From positions 1 through 47,595 of the forward strand of contig CAJGCM010000005.1 of the NCBI GenBank assembly GCA_904501765.1: 47,595 bases of DNA, given 5' to 3'. Under the pieces are notes generated by a model that ran no database searches, was not told the origin of the DNA, and saw only the letters and a list, made by a program, of their open reading frames with translations. Positions 19,601-25,092 of this stretch are shown here, piece after piece. Positions within the stretch are counted from its first letter, which is position 1; every line of letters starts with the position of its first letter. Source of the stretch: an uncultured Clostridia bacterium (GTDB lineage: Bacteria > Bacillota > Clostridia > Oscillospirales > CAG-272). The translations under genes were made by a program, and so were the position numbers.

Positions 19601-19922
19601 TATAAGCAATATTACTTTCAGGGGGGCGGGATACCTCACCGCTTCCAGTAAAGAATTATATTTCGTCGTCCCCCTGGCAAAACCGATAATCGGAAGCCCA
19701 ATCATCAGCGTGACCTCGGTTAGCGGTTTCAAGTTGCGACAGAATAGTAAATATACACACGGTAGCTCAGACAGTGCATATGTTACGCCGTCCAAGTATG
19801 GTGTTACTCTCGACCCTGCTGGTAATTATATTCGTATTGCAGCTACGTTCACTACCGTAACGAATGCCGTTACCAATAGTGCGATCGGTATAGACTGGAA
19901 CGGCAAGATAACATTCAGCTAA
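16635..19922 (+). CDS. Tail fibre / receptor-binding protein
   Basis: This 1095-aa protein has a GTG start 8 nt after GGAGGTG. The N-terminus (about 1-90) is a small OB-like attachment domain (VYGKVVKKDSVTYVQLDGSE). Long heptad-rich coiled coils with repeated IKGKLEASEADIESLKTDK-type segments follow to ~240. Beta-rich modules come next, with FGATIGGFHITENSLYSG and a carbohydrate-binding-like module starting VGGRNLALNSKREVSNN. A second Ala-rich coiled coil (about 550-600) leads to a C-terminal receptor-binding region. It probably forms trimers. I see no peptidase tail domain. Confidence 0.8.
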   Translation: MSLSTDLISQFVKATKDQNESPKTTTVYGKVVKKDSVTYVQLDGSEGRLTPISPTTTDIEDGDRVSVAIRNHVAIITGNLTSPSARTDTVKVIDGKVEDNTKKINDFEIIIADKISVDELKAEIARIESLEADSATIKGKLEASEADIESLKTDKLDAATANIDFAKVKDLEATNAEVHSFKSTYGEFTVLTAEKFDAITANFESMSTKYANIDFSNIGKATMEYFYAQSGLIKDVTVGDQTITGHLVGVTISGDLIEGNTIKAEKLVIKGSDGLYYQLNTDGMVTEAEQTDQNSLNGSIIKAKSITASKISVKDLVAFGATIGGFHITENSLYSGVKESVSNTTRGIYLDNDGQIAFGDTTNFLKFYKDTDGKYKLSISADELIFSSSGTDVGTAIADAQAVAEAAKNEVENIQVGGRNLALNSKREVSNNEYLTISYFPSTPLVEGEQYTMTLCLTPASGAHYVPYMSGGYQAFTEFRPTGTDKQILSVTFTAKYYPGRTPEDNIAHSHIGIYRMPNNGTVTDNTTIHWAKIEKGTVATDWTPAPEDVDSAIGEAQSTADDATTLATNAQADADAAQTTANTASSKADTAQSTVDGVKTDLANNYTKKTLPDTRSDNQTPEWYIANYPRQIVTEFKITTIIGLTGEQFCTLTTTVPWANSSGGYPKQVAKVGNKEYWRIGTSATAWGSWNDPAATATNYMKFENNTGLIVGDMTASTLGRNVLIDADSIDIRNGTSVMASYRDNMILLGMNSPLSVIDLCSGTGQITSSALSSGTDWWKLNINAQNSIGLNASEITMDSHVDYWAGGYADTIFRLNAATQWGDNTLNTIDPYYHGMCYISTRSYDPDNGWGDNHQYIDMNGPNGIVLSQESTPLDADANSQRAAIIIRSASELMAYDDPTITLDASLIRITDDMGFGANNACIYGTKPDGSSVAILTLQNTSGNTVLGWDNYSNNNGDTNIYGKDVHIGSSAGGNVSFRPYYRAGDTISNITFRGAGYLTASSKELYFVVPLAKPIIGSPIISVTSVSGFKLRQNSKYTHGSSDSAYVTPSKYGVTLDPAGNYIRIAATFTTVTNAVTNSAIGIDWNGKITFS

Positions 19923-19949
19923 TACTAACAACCAAGGAGATTGATATTT

Positions 19950-20222
19950 ATGGCTTTGAATAAACTGATTCGACAGGATGACGGTGTCCCTACCGGTTAT
20001 CATCGAATAGCATTTGTACAAGTTACAACTAACAGTCATAACAGTATCGCTGTATTTTCGTACATAGACGAAGAATCAAGACGTATGCCATCATCCGCAG
20101 AGCATCGCCCGTATTGCAGATCTACTACTTACGAAACAGAATACAGCCCCAACATGACGGTTGAGTTGGCATACGAATACTTAAAAACTTTGCCCGAGTT
20201 CGAAGGGGCTACTGATATTTAA
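19950..20222 (+). CDS. Small baseplate-side conserved protein
   Basis: This 90-aa protein contains TGYHRIAFVQVTTNSHNSIAVF and ESRRMPSSAEHRPYCRST. Proteins of this pattern follow the fibre gene in related phages; their role is unknown but probably structural. I chose the ATG at 19950, 9 nt after AAGGAGA, because the earlier in-frame TTG abuts the ribosome site. Confidence 0.7.
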   Translation: MALNKLIRQDDGVPTGYHRIAFVQVTTNSHNSIAVFSYIDEESRRMPSSAEHRPYCRSTTYETEYSPNMTVELAYEYLKTLPEFEGATDI

Positions 20223-20239
20223 GAAAGAGAGGATTTACA

Positions 20240-20518
20240 ATGAGTACACTTATTTGTAAAGACACTATCCAAAGAGTCGGTTACACAATCATTGACGGTA
20301 TTAAAGTCGTTCAGTATAACTGCGTGATCGATGCTACGAAACCTCAGGATATGCGTATCATCACTTCTAAGCTTAACGAAGAGATGTACAAGAATAACCG
20401 CGTAGCTTGCAGAGCTGACCTCGCAACATTTGAAGACGCTGCGTACCAGCTTCAGGAAGAGTACATTGCGAAAATAAGCGGCGACACTGAGGGAACTACA
20501 GGGCCCGTAGCGGAATAA
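20240..20518 (+). CDS. Conserved hypothetical phage protein
   Basis: This 92-aa protein has a good ribosome site (AAGAGAGGA). The sequence includes DGIKVVQYNCVIDATKPQDM and RADLATFEDAAYQLQEEYIA. It has no membrane segment or recognisable catalytic motif. Its place in the late operon between a baseplate-side protein and a membrane protein suggests a virion or lysis accessory role; the function is unknown. Confidence 0.65.
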   Translation: MSTLICKDTIQRVGYTIIDGIKVVQYNCVIDATKPQDMRIITSKLNEEMYKNNRVACRADLATFEDAAYQLQEEYIAKISGDTEGTTGPVAE

Positions 20519-20540
20519 TCAACGAAGAAGGCGATTCAAA

Positions 20541-20870
20541 ATGGAAGAACTTTGGAATACCCTTGTTGATATGTTTTATCGGTGGGGCGGACCGTCCGTG
20601 GTCATAGGCATAATCGGCTTCTGGTTCAAGAGTTATCTCAAGAAAAGAGATGAACGCGAGGAGAAAGTCGAAAAACTTATGATGCTCATGTTGAGAACGG
20701 GCCGTGCTAACAATGTTTTAGCGGTTGCCACTGCCAAAGCTGTTCAGCGTATACCGGATGCACATTGCAATGGCGATATGACTGAGGCTTTGGAAGAGGC
20801 TGCTGAAATTCAAAATGAAGAGAAAGATCTCTTGATGGACGAAGGTATCAAACATATTTTCGGCGATTGA
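20541..20870 (+). CDS. Single-pass membrane protein, holin-accessory-like
   Basis: This 109-aa protein has one membrane helix (GGPSVVIGIIGFWFKSYL, about residues 17-34), then a positively charged stop and a long amphipathic soluble tail. The order resembles XhlA/BhlA-type small phage membrane proteins. The genome already has a better holin candidate at 4708, so this could be a second holin, an antiholin or a spanin-like helper. The position late in the structural operon fits a lysis role but does not prove it. Confidence 0.55.
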   Translation: MEELWNTLVDMFYRWGGPSVVIGIIGFWFKSYLKKRDEREEKVEKLMMLMLRTGRANNVLAVATAKAVQRIPDAHCNGDMTEALEEAAEIQNEEKDLLMDEGIKHIFGD

Positions 20871-20885
20871 CTACAGGAGGCGTAT

Positions 20886-21287
20886 ATGACCAGCGATTAC
20901 ATATTGGTCGGCGGCGAGCTTTACCACTACGGCGTTCTTGGCATGAAGTGGGGTGTTCGCAGAAACACGTCGAGAGCATATACTAAGGCTTCTCGAAAAG
21001 CAGATAGATTGGAAAAGAAATCCACGGATCTCAGACTCAAATCTGCTAAACTGCAGAAGAAGGCGCTTAAAAAAGAGATGAAGGCGACTAGCGAGAAACA
21101 GTATCAGAAAGCTAGGGAAATGCAGTTTAAAGCTAACAAGCTAAATCTCAAATCCGCTAAAAAAGCTAAGAAATATGAGAAATGGAAAAAACGTATGGAG
21201 AACGAGTTCGCAAACGTTAAAATGTCTGATATTTCTAAAGAGTCTATAGACGAAGGAAAGCGCTACGTATACATGCTCGCAAAATGA
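20886..21287 (+). CDS. Basic coiled-coil protein with N-terminal HYGVLGMKWGVRR tag
   Basis: This 133-aa protein has residues 13-26 reading LYHYGVLGMKWGVR, a short tag found at the ends of many otherwise unrelated Firmicutes phage proteins (portal-, protease- or head-associated) whose job is unknown. The rest is very Lys-rich and helical, with KSAKLQKKALKKEMKAT-like repeats, suggesting binding to nucleic acid or to an acidic partner. It is the last gene of the late operon; a strong terminator follows at 21295-21327. Confidence 0.7.
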   Translation: MTSDYILVGGELYHYGVLGMKWGVRRNTSRAYTKASRKADRLEKKSTDLRLKSAKLQKKALKKEMKATSEKQYQKAREMQFKANKLNLKSAKKAKKYEKWKKRMENEFANVKMSDISKESIDEGKRYVYMLAK

Positions 21288-21294
21288 CGCGACG

Positions 21295-21327
21295 AAGAGG
21301 GGCTACTACAACCCCTCTTAAATTTTG
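21295..21327 (+). terminator. Terminator at end of the late (structural) operon
   Basis: Perfect arms AAGAGGGG (21295-21302) and CCCCTCTT (21312-21319), followed by AAATTTTG. It closes the long rightward structural transcript just before the first copy of the 30-bp motif. Confidence 0.75.
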
Positions 21328-21331
21328 CCTG

Positions 21332-21361
21332 ATCGCGAATTATACAAGGCCTATTATGAAA
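21332..21361 (+). promoter_or_regulatory. 30-bp promoter-like motif, copy 1
   Basis: Blocks ATCGCGAATTATACA and TATTATGAAA with the family's fixed spacing. It lies between the late-operon terminator and the 16-aa gene at 21401. Confidence 0.7.
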
Positions 21362-21400
21362 GAAACAGCACATAATTTGAGTTTATGAGGAGGGTTTAAA

Positions 21401-21451
21401 ATGACCATCATTGTAGACAAAGAAGGTTGGGTTGTTAAAATCGTAAAGTGA
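21401..21451 (+). CDS. 16-aa microprotein
   Basis: The frame encodes MTIIVDKEGWVVKIVK. It is preceded by a strong GAGGAGGG site 8 nt upstream and by motif copy 1. Its stop codon overlaps the first base of a hairpin terminator. The complete promoter-leader-ribosome site-stop-terminator layout argues for a real, independently expressed gene. The alternating hydrophobic residues suggest a short beta hairpin. Function is unknown; it might instead be a leader peptide. Confidence 0.5.
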   Translation: MTIIVDKEGWVVKIVK

Positions 21452-21483
21452 AAGCTCAGCTTGGGCTTTCTCTTTTGTTTTTT
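21451..21483 (+). terminator. Terminator of the 16-aa unit
   Basis: Arms AAAGCTC (21451-21457) and GGGCTTT (21463-21469) with one G-U pair, then a long T-rich tract. Confidence 0.7.
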
Positions 21484-21512
21484 ACGCGATCGATACATTC
21501 TCTATTATGAAA
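21483..21512 (+). promoter_or_regulatory. 30-bp promoter-like motif, copy 2
   Basis: Blocks TACGCGATCGATACA and TATTATGAAA. It lies directly after the T-tract of the preceding terminator and 22 nt before the start of the 63-aa gene. Confidence 0.7.
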
Positions 21513-21534
21513 ATAGTATCGAGGAGTGATCAAA

Positions 21535-21726
21535 ATGCTAACAGTATTGAGTAAACTTGTACCAGATATTAAAGATATTCATTATTCGATTTATGTGGAA
21601 TATTGCGGAGCACAAAGCAAATATTACTGCGAAATGAAAGACATGAAGAAAGCTTTATACTGGTCGAAACTCATGACGAAGTATTTACTAAAACGAGTCG
21701 ATTTATTAGCAAAGAAGAGAGTCTAG
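21535..21726 (+). CDS. Small hypothetical protein (63 aa)
   Basis: The sequence MLTVLSKLVPDIKDIHYSIY ... KYYCEMKDMKKALYWSKLM is helical, amphipathic and net basic, with two Cys residues and a resemblance to a single TPR-like helical hairpin. Start ATG 21535 lies 9 nt after GAGGAG. It is the only gene between motif copy 2 and its own terminator. Function unknown. Confidence 0.6.
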   Translation: MLTVLSKLVPDIKDIHYSIYVEYCGAQSKYYCEMKDMKKALYWSKLMTKYLLKRVDLLAKKRV

Positions 21727-21743
21727 CAAACTCTTTTCTTTTT
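21715..21743 (+). terminator. Terminator of the 63-aa unit
   Basis: Arms AAGAGAGT (21715-21722) and ACTCTTTT (21730-21737), followed by more T. The stop codon lies within the hairpin. Confidence 0.65.
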
Positions 21744-21789
21744 CTTCGGTTTGATGTATGCGCACAAGAATGAGGGCTTACTTCATACC

Positions 21790-21820
21790 TAAAAAGAAAA
21801 AGCCCCATTTCTAGGGCTTT
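21790..21820 (-). terminator. Terminator of the integrase gene (leftward)
   Basis: On the minus strand, arms AAAGCCC and GGGCTTT (21814-21820 and 21799-21805) are followed by a T-run (the A-run at 21791-21801 on +). It sits 3 nt beyond the integrase stop and also insulates it from the converging rightward units. Confidence 0.8.
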
Positions 21821-21823
21821 CGT

Positions 21824-23461
21824 CTACTTGATTATTATTGATAATTCGTACGGCTCCGAGTGAAACATCTCTTTCTTTGGAATTTTGTCATGACCATACA
21901 GGTGTTTATTCTCTCGAGTTAATCGAACCGTAGGCGGGCGATCATACTCGATTTTCTCAATGATATCCTTCAAATGTCTATTCTTTATGGATGCGCTAAT
22001 GCCTGGATTCTGCAAAATGTCAATCGCTTCTGTAAACTTGATAATTCGTTCTTTATAATCGATTTGCTCCGGCATAGAATCCTTAGCGTCGCATAAAGCT
22101 TTATTGATTTCCTCTTTCTCTTTCAGTAACTTTCCATTTAATTCTTTGAAGATATGAGATGGCATACGTTCTTCTGGATCGGGATGTTGTTTTGCTTCCC
22201 ATTGGAGCTTTTCTGTAACTTCAAGATCATGCAGCTTCTTCTCCAATCCAGCTATGATATTTGCGTGAAGTTTAGCAGAGTCGTCTTGCTTCGTCTCCAC
22301 GCGTATCTCGTAATCTTCAACTATAGATTTTAAAGACTCACATATGCGTTCCATGACCTCATCAAAACTTGCAGAACCACTCTGACAATGTACTTGATTG
22401 TTACATCGAAGCTTTGGTCTAGCATATTCCACTCCTTGGTTCACGTACGTGTTATATCCTATCTTAGAACCGCATTTCTTGCAAACTAGTATTCCGCTTA
22501 AAGGATTCTTCAAAGTCGTATCTGTCTTCGAATGATGTCGCTGTCCACGTATTTCTTTGGCTCTGTTAAACAATTCCTCCGAGATAATACCATCGTGCTT
22601 ACCATTGAATATTAGATACTCATTTATTTTCGCTTTAGGACGAAGTTTCTTAATCTCTTGGTCTTTGATAATTTTGATAGTCTTTCTCCAGTCCCAACGT
22701 ACGCAGCCGATATAGTGGACGTTCTCCAACATGCTAAAAATCATAGGAGGTCGCCACACATCTTTGCCACCAGGAGTCTTCACTTTCATCTTTTCAAGTC
22801 GCCTGCAAATTGCAGTAACGCCGATATCGCCATTGCAATACCATTCGAAGACTAATCGCACGACATCTGCTTGGTCTTTTCTTTCTTCAAGTGTGTGACA
22901 TATCTTCTTTCCGTTTTGCTTTGTGATTCGTCTAAAACCGAACGGAGCAGTAGAACCTATATAGTTTCCTTCTCGAACGCTGTCAAGCTTTCCACGCAAT
23001 GATATTTTCTTGAAGTACTCTAGGTATTCATTACCGCGTTTCAATTCGCGTTCGAAAGCATCCCTATCATACTCGTCCCGCAAGTCATATATTTTCCCAG
23101 GAGTGATTACGTACGTATTCGTATATCGAAGTAATTTTATTAGCCGACCTGCATCTTCTAAATCCCCACGACTTAAACGCTGGACATCGACCACTATTAT
23201 TGCTCGTATGGATCGACTCTCAATAGCTTTAAGTAAGCGGAGCATTTCAGGACGGTCGTCAATGGATTCGCCACTACCAACTTCTTTATATTTGTTCTCA
23301 GGCGGTATAGGGCCACCAAGGTAACGCTCTGCATATTCCGCTATCATACGTTCGTGCTTTTCCAATACTTCTTCTACTGATAAGTACGGATCATCGAAAC
23401 GAGATTTACGACCATATTCTAATGTTTCGTCAGCCGTAAACGTTGGATATTCTTTATACAT
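21824..23461 (-). CDS. int: Large serine integrase (site-specific recombinase)
   Basis: This 545-aa protein joins phage attP to host attB through a Ser-DNA intermediate. The N-terminal resolvase domain has the nucleophile in YGRKS (Ser20) and the VDVQRLSR block; a recombinase domain follows (APFGFRRI ... VTAICRRLEKMKVKTPGG). A zinc ribbon beginning VCKKCGSKIGY precedes a long C-terminal coiled coil typical of large serine integrases. I chose ATG 23461 (MYKEYPTF), 6 nt after AGAAGGGG, rather than a TTG 42 nt upstream with no ribosome site. It is transcribed opposite to the structural genes and ends at its own terminator. Unlike tyrosine integrases, this family needs a recombination directionality factor to excise. 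Confidence 0.95.
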   Translation of the reverse strand: MYKEYPTFTADETLEYGRKSRFDDPYLSVEEVLEKHERMIAEYAERYLGGPIPPENKYKEVGSGESIDDRPEMLRLLKAIESRSIRAIIVVDVQRLSRGDLEDAGRLIKLLRYTNTYVITPGKIYDLRDEYDRDAFERELKRGNEYLEYFKKISLRGKLDSVREGNYIGSTAPFGFRRITKQNGKKICHTLEERKDQADVVRLVFEWYCNGDIGVTAICRRLEKMKVKTPGGKDVWRPPMIFSMLENVHYIGCVRWDWRKTIKIIKDQEIKKLRPKAKINEYLIFNGKHDGIISEELFNRAKEIRGQRHHSKTDTTLKNPLSGILVCKKCGSKIGYNTYVNQGVEYARPKLRCNNQVHCQSGSASFDEVMERICESLKSIVEDYEIRVETKQDDSAKLHANIIAGLEKKLHDLEVTEKLQWEAKQHPDPEERMPSHIFKELNGKLLKEKEEINKALCDAKDSMPEQIDYKERIIKFTEAIDILQNPGISASIKNRHLKDIIEKIEYDRPPTVRLTRENKHLYGHDKIPKKEMFHSEPYELSIIIK

Positions 23462-23490
23462 ATTATCCCCTTCTTGGTAGTATTTTCTCG

Positions 23491-23519
23491 TTGTGTCTGA
23501 CAATTACATCTATTATAAT
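23491..23519 (+). promoter_or_regulatory. Sigma-A-type promoter for the 37-aa gene
   Basis: TTGTGT (23491-23496), a 17-bp spacer, then TATAAT (23514-23519). The -10 lies in the palindrome TATTATAATA, so a leftward -10 for the integrase could overlap it, though I see no good leftward -35. Confidence 0.55.
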
Positions 23520-23524
23520 ACTTT

Positions 23525-23538
23525 AGAACATTCGTTCT
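23525..23538. promoter_or_regulatory. LexA (DinR)-like box between integrase and 37-aa gene
   Basis: AGAACATTCGTTCT holds GAAC-N4-GTTC, the core of the Gram-positive LexA site, with perfect 5-bp arms. It covers the expected transcription start of the rightward promoter and the upstream region of the integrase gene, so LexA could link either gene to the SOS response. One inner base departs from the published consensus, and a single short palindrome can arise by chance. Confidence 0.45.
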
Positions 23539-23563
23539 GCCCCGGACGAAAGGAGAGCCCCGG

Positions 23564-23677
23564 ATGAAAGAAGACTACATATCCCAGATTACAGAACTAC
23601 TACATACTTGCAATGATCTAGCACTTCTTGACTTGGTACTGCAGATATTAGATAAAAGTATCCAAGAGACGGCTTAA
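23564..23677 (+). CDS. Small helical protein (37 aa) of the lysogeny region
   Basis: It starts MKEDYISQITELLHTCND and ends LDLVLQILDKSIQETA: two amphipathic helices. ATG lies 8 nt after GAAAGGAG. I recognise similar 30-40-aa proteins beside repressors in many Firmicutes prophages; their function is unknown. The gene is tail-to-tail with the repressor and overlaps its 3' end by 30 nt, so transcription here would be antisense to the repressor message end. Confidence 0.6.
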   Translation: MKEDYISQITELLHTCNDLALLDLVLQILDKSIQETA

Positions 23678-24010
23678 ACTTTCTAGTTTGGCTTTATCCA
23701 ATAACATAAGTTTTTTAACAATACATAATAGAGTTTCATTTATTCTTAGTTGGACAATGATTGCTGCAAGAGCTTCGTTGTCCTTTTGTTTTTCTTCGAA
23801 ATCCTCAATTAAGTCGGACTTTGAAACGCCGAAGTAGGTTGCTAATTTCTCGATACTGTTTATGCGCGGGTATTTTTTACCATTAACCCAATCTGTCAAA
23901 GTTGAGTATGGCATCCCTAACGCATCTGCAATTTCTCTCCTGTCCTTACCGCTTCTACTAATAAACCTTTTCAAATTCTTAGCGAGGATCTCTTTATTAC
24001 CCAAAGACAT
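23648..24010 (-). CDS. XRE-family repressor (cI-like, short)
   Basis: This 120-aa protein has a helix-turn-helix at about residues 8-65 (LAKNLKRFISRSGKDRREIA, GMPYSTLTDWVNGKKYPRIN, IEKLATYFGVSKSDLI). The C-terminal ~50 residues are a helical dimerisation region; there is no LexA/cI peptidase domain, so RecA-stimulated self-cleavage is not expected and induction must work another way. The ribosome site is AAGGTGGTG. The operator cluster immediately upstream and the divergent early promoter support the lysogeny repressor role. Confidence 0.88.
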   Translation of the reverse strand: MSLGNKEILAKNLKRFISRSGKDRREIADALGMPYSTLTDWVNGKKYPRINSIEKLATYFGVSKSDLIEDFEEKQKDNEALAAIIVQLRINETLLCIVKKLMLLDKAKLESLSRLLDTFI

Positions 24011-24031
24011 TGATTCACCACCTTTTCTGTG

Positions 24032-24068
24032 TTATTAGAATACCGTAAAAACGCTAATAATGCAAAAA
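24032..24068 (-). promoter_or_regulatory. Leftward promoter of the repressor gene
   Basis: On the minus strand TTGCAT, a 17-bp spacer and TATTCT precede the repressor start. The half-operator AACGC at 24050-24054 lies in the spacer, so autoregulation is likely. Confidence 0.6.
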
Positions 24069-24159
24069 CTAACCCTTTAAGCGTTGACAAAGTTATTCTA
24101 GGATAGTAATATTTAATCTAGATTAACGCTTTAAGCGTTTTTAATACCGCTTTATGCAT
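24050..24159. promoter_or_regulatory. Operator array of the genetic switch (two palindrome types)
   Basis: Type 1: AACGCTTTAAGCGTT at 24125-24139 is a perfect 7+1+7 palindrome. AACCCTTTAAGCGTT at 24071-24085 has one mismatch, and weaker copies are AACGCTAATAATGCA at 24050-24064 and ACCGCTTTATGCAT at 24146-24159. Type 2: TTAATCTAGATTAA at 24113-24126 is perfect, and TATTCTAGGATAG near 24095-24107 is degenerate. Neighbouring centres are ~20-21 bp apart (two helical turns) within pairs. Type 1 is probably the repressor site; type 2 implies a second regulator. Confidence 0.65.
24084..24112 (+). promoter_or_regulatory. Rightward early promoter
   Basis: TTGACA (24084-24089), a 17-bp spacer and TAATAT (24107-24112) form a near-consensus sigma-A promoter. 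The type 1 operator 24071-24085 touches the -35, and a type 2 site lies in the spacer, so bound repressor would block it. It drives the early genes from 24178. Confidence 0.75.
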
Positions 24160-24177
24160 GATGAAATGGGGCAGAGC

Positions 24178-24372
24178 ATGAAGAAGTTCGTATATGATAA
24201 TGCGACGGTGTACATAACAATTCCGACCGAAGCACAGAGGAGAAACATTTGCGAGGCTACGGAGAGGTTTTTACACAAGGCGATTAAGGAGGAAATTCAA
24301 AATGGGCATGCGAAGAAAAACTGTAGAAGAATTAGTATCAATAATACTAATGCAAGAACGAGAAATCACTAA
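24178..24372 (+). CDS. Small early phage protein (64 aa)
   Basis: It begins MKKFVYDNATVYITIPTEAQ and continues with CEATERFLHKAIKEE, a pattern I recognise in a small family near lysogeny switches of Clostridia phages; function unknown. I favour the ATG at 24178 over 24154 and 24166, because the family begins MKKFVY and the 24154 ATG lies inside an operator-like sequence. The ribosome site is poor. It overlaps the next gene by 71 nt in another frame, so its last ~20 residues look like unselected sequence. Confidence 0.55.
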   Translation: MKKFVYDNATVYITIPTEAQRRNICEATERFLHKAIKEEIQNGHAKKNCRRISINNTNARTRNH

Positions 24373-24457
24373 ACTTAAGAAAAAGCTTCGTCAGGTAAAA
24401 CAATACATAGAAGTTTACGAGGAATACATCCAAGGAGAAAGCGACAATGGCTACTAA
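24302..24457 (+). CDS. Small coiled-coil protein (51 aa)
   Basis: It starts MGMRRKTVEELVSIILMQER and carries a heptad-like segment (REITKLKKKLRQVKQYIEVY). ATG 24302 has a perfect AAGGAGG site 11 nt upstream, inside the end of the preceding gene. It overlaps the following gene by 11 nt, so three early genes are translationally coupled. Function unknown; possibly a small DNA- or protein-binding regulator. Confidence 0.6.
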   Translation: MGMRRKTVEELVSIILMQEREITKLKKKLRQVKQYIEVYEEYIQGESDNGY

Positions 24458-24866
24458 AATACGAGCTGAAGTATCTATTAAGAACAAGTATCGCATTGAT
24501 AAACACAGGCATTATGAGCTAAAACATTTCTGTTTGCAATACCCTATGTGGAAGAAAGCATATTCAGACTTTGATGACGTGAGTATTCCACTATCTACAA
24601 TCGAAAGAGTATCGACTAGTAATCTCCCAGGTGATCCAACTGCAAAGAGAGCTTTGATGAAAGCGTACTATTCCGAGCGAATTAACTTGCTGGAGAAAGT
24701 TGCTATGGAAGCAGATAGATATTTAGGCGGTTATATACTTAAAGCAGTGACAGAGAATCTCTCTTATACATATTTAAAAACCAAATTAGACATACCTTGC
24801 GGGAAAGACATGTACTATGACCGATATAGGAGATTCTTTTGGTTACTGAGTGAAGCAAGAGCTTAA
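24447..24866 (+). CDS. Conserved early phage protein, possible ArpU/sigma-like regulator
   Basis: This 139-aa protein contains YELKHFCLQYPMWKKAYSDF, DPTAKRALMKAYYSERINLL and the C-terminal NLSYTYLKTKLDIPCGKDMY followed by YRRFFWLLSE. I recognise this as a very widespread Clostridia-phage family without known function. The last ~35 residues have the shape of a helix-turn-helix as in sigma region 4 or ArpU-type late activators (SYxxLxxxLxIPxxxxxYYxxYR). It is the first substantial early gene after the switch, so it is the best candidate in the window to activate the repeated motif downstream; that link is inference. Confidence 0.6.
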   Translation: MATKIRAEVSIKNKYRIDKHRHYELKHFCLQYPMWKKAYSDFDDVSIPLSTIERVSTSNLPGDPTAKRALMKAYYSERINLLEKVAMEADRYLGGYILKAVTENLSYTYLKTKLDIPCGKDMYYDRYRRFFWLLSEARA

Positions 24867-24890
24867 TTTATATTTTGGAGGATGATTAAG

Positions 24891-25022
24891 ATGAAGAAAA
24901 CAATTTTAGTAACAGCAGGAGCCGTAATTATTTCGACAGCAATTTCCTTAGGGGTAAGTAAAGGCCTGCAAATCTTGGCGTTGAAAAGAGCAGAGCGAGA
25001 AGCAGAAGAGGAGTCCTATTAG
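24891..25022 (+). CDS. Small single-pass membrane protein (43 aa)
   Basis: MKKTILVTAGAVIISTAISL gives one N-terminal hydrophobic helix (a signal anchor), then a charged ending rich in Arg and Glu. The ribosome site is TGGAGGATG. The stop codon lies within the stem of the following hairpin terminator. It is the first of a long run of small membrane proteins. Function unknown. Confidence 0.6.
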   Translation: MKKTILVTAGAVIISTAISLGVSKGLQILALKRAEREAEEESY

Positions 25023-25036
25023 GGCTTCTTTTTTGT
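25005..25036 (+). terminator. Terminator ending the first early transcript
   Basis: Core arms AGTCCT and AGGGCT (25012-25017 and 25021-25026) with a 3-nt loop; the stem extends outward as GAAGAGG against the T-rich side, followed by TTTTTT. Confidence 0.7.
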
Positions 25037-25066
25037 TTCGCGAAATTTACAATCTCCTTTATGAAA
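25037..25066 (+). promoter_or_regulatory. 30-bp promoter-like motif, copy 3
   Basis: Blocks TTCGCGAAATTTACA and CTTTATGAAA. It is preceded by a terminator and followed by AGGAGG and the 107-aa membrane gene. Confidence 0.75.
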
Positions 25067-25092
25067 TAATGTCATTTAGGAGGTATAAAAAA

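Noticed and set aside
16635..19922. Diversity-generating retroelement target in the fibre gene
   Set aside because: No reverse transcriptase gene and no repeated template region were seen in the window.
25037..25066. The repeated motif as a plain sigma-A promoter
   Set aside because: TATTAT could be a -10, but no conserved TTGACA lies 17 bp upstream in any copy; the conserved first block starts only 14-15 bp before it.
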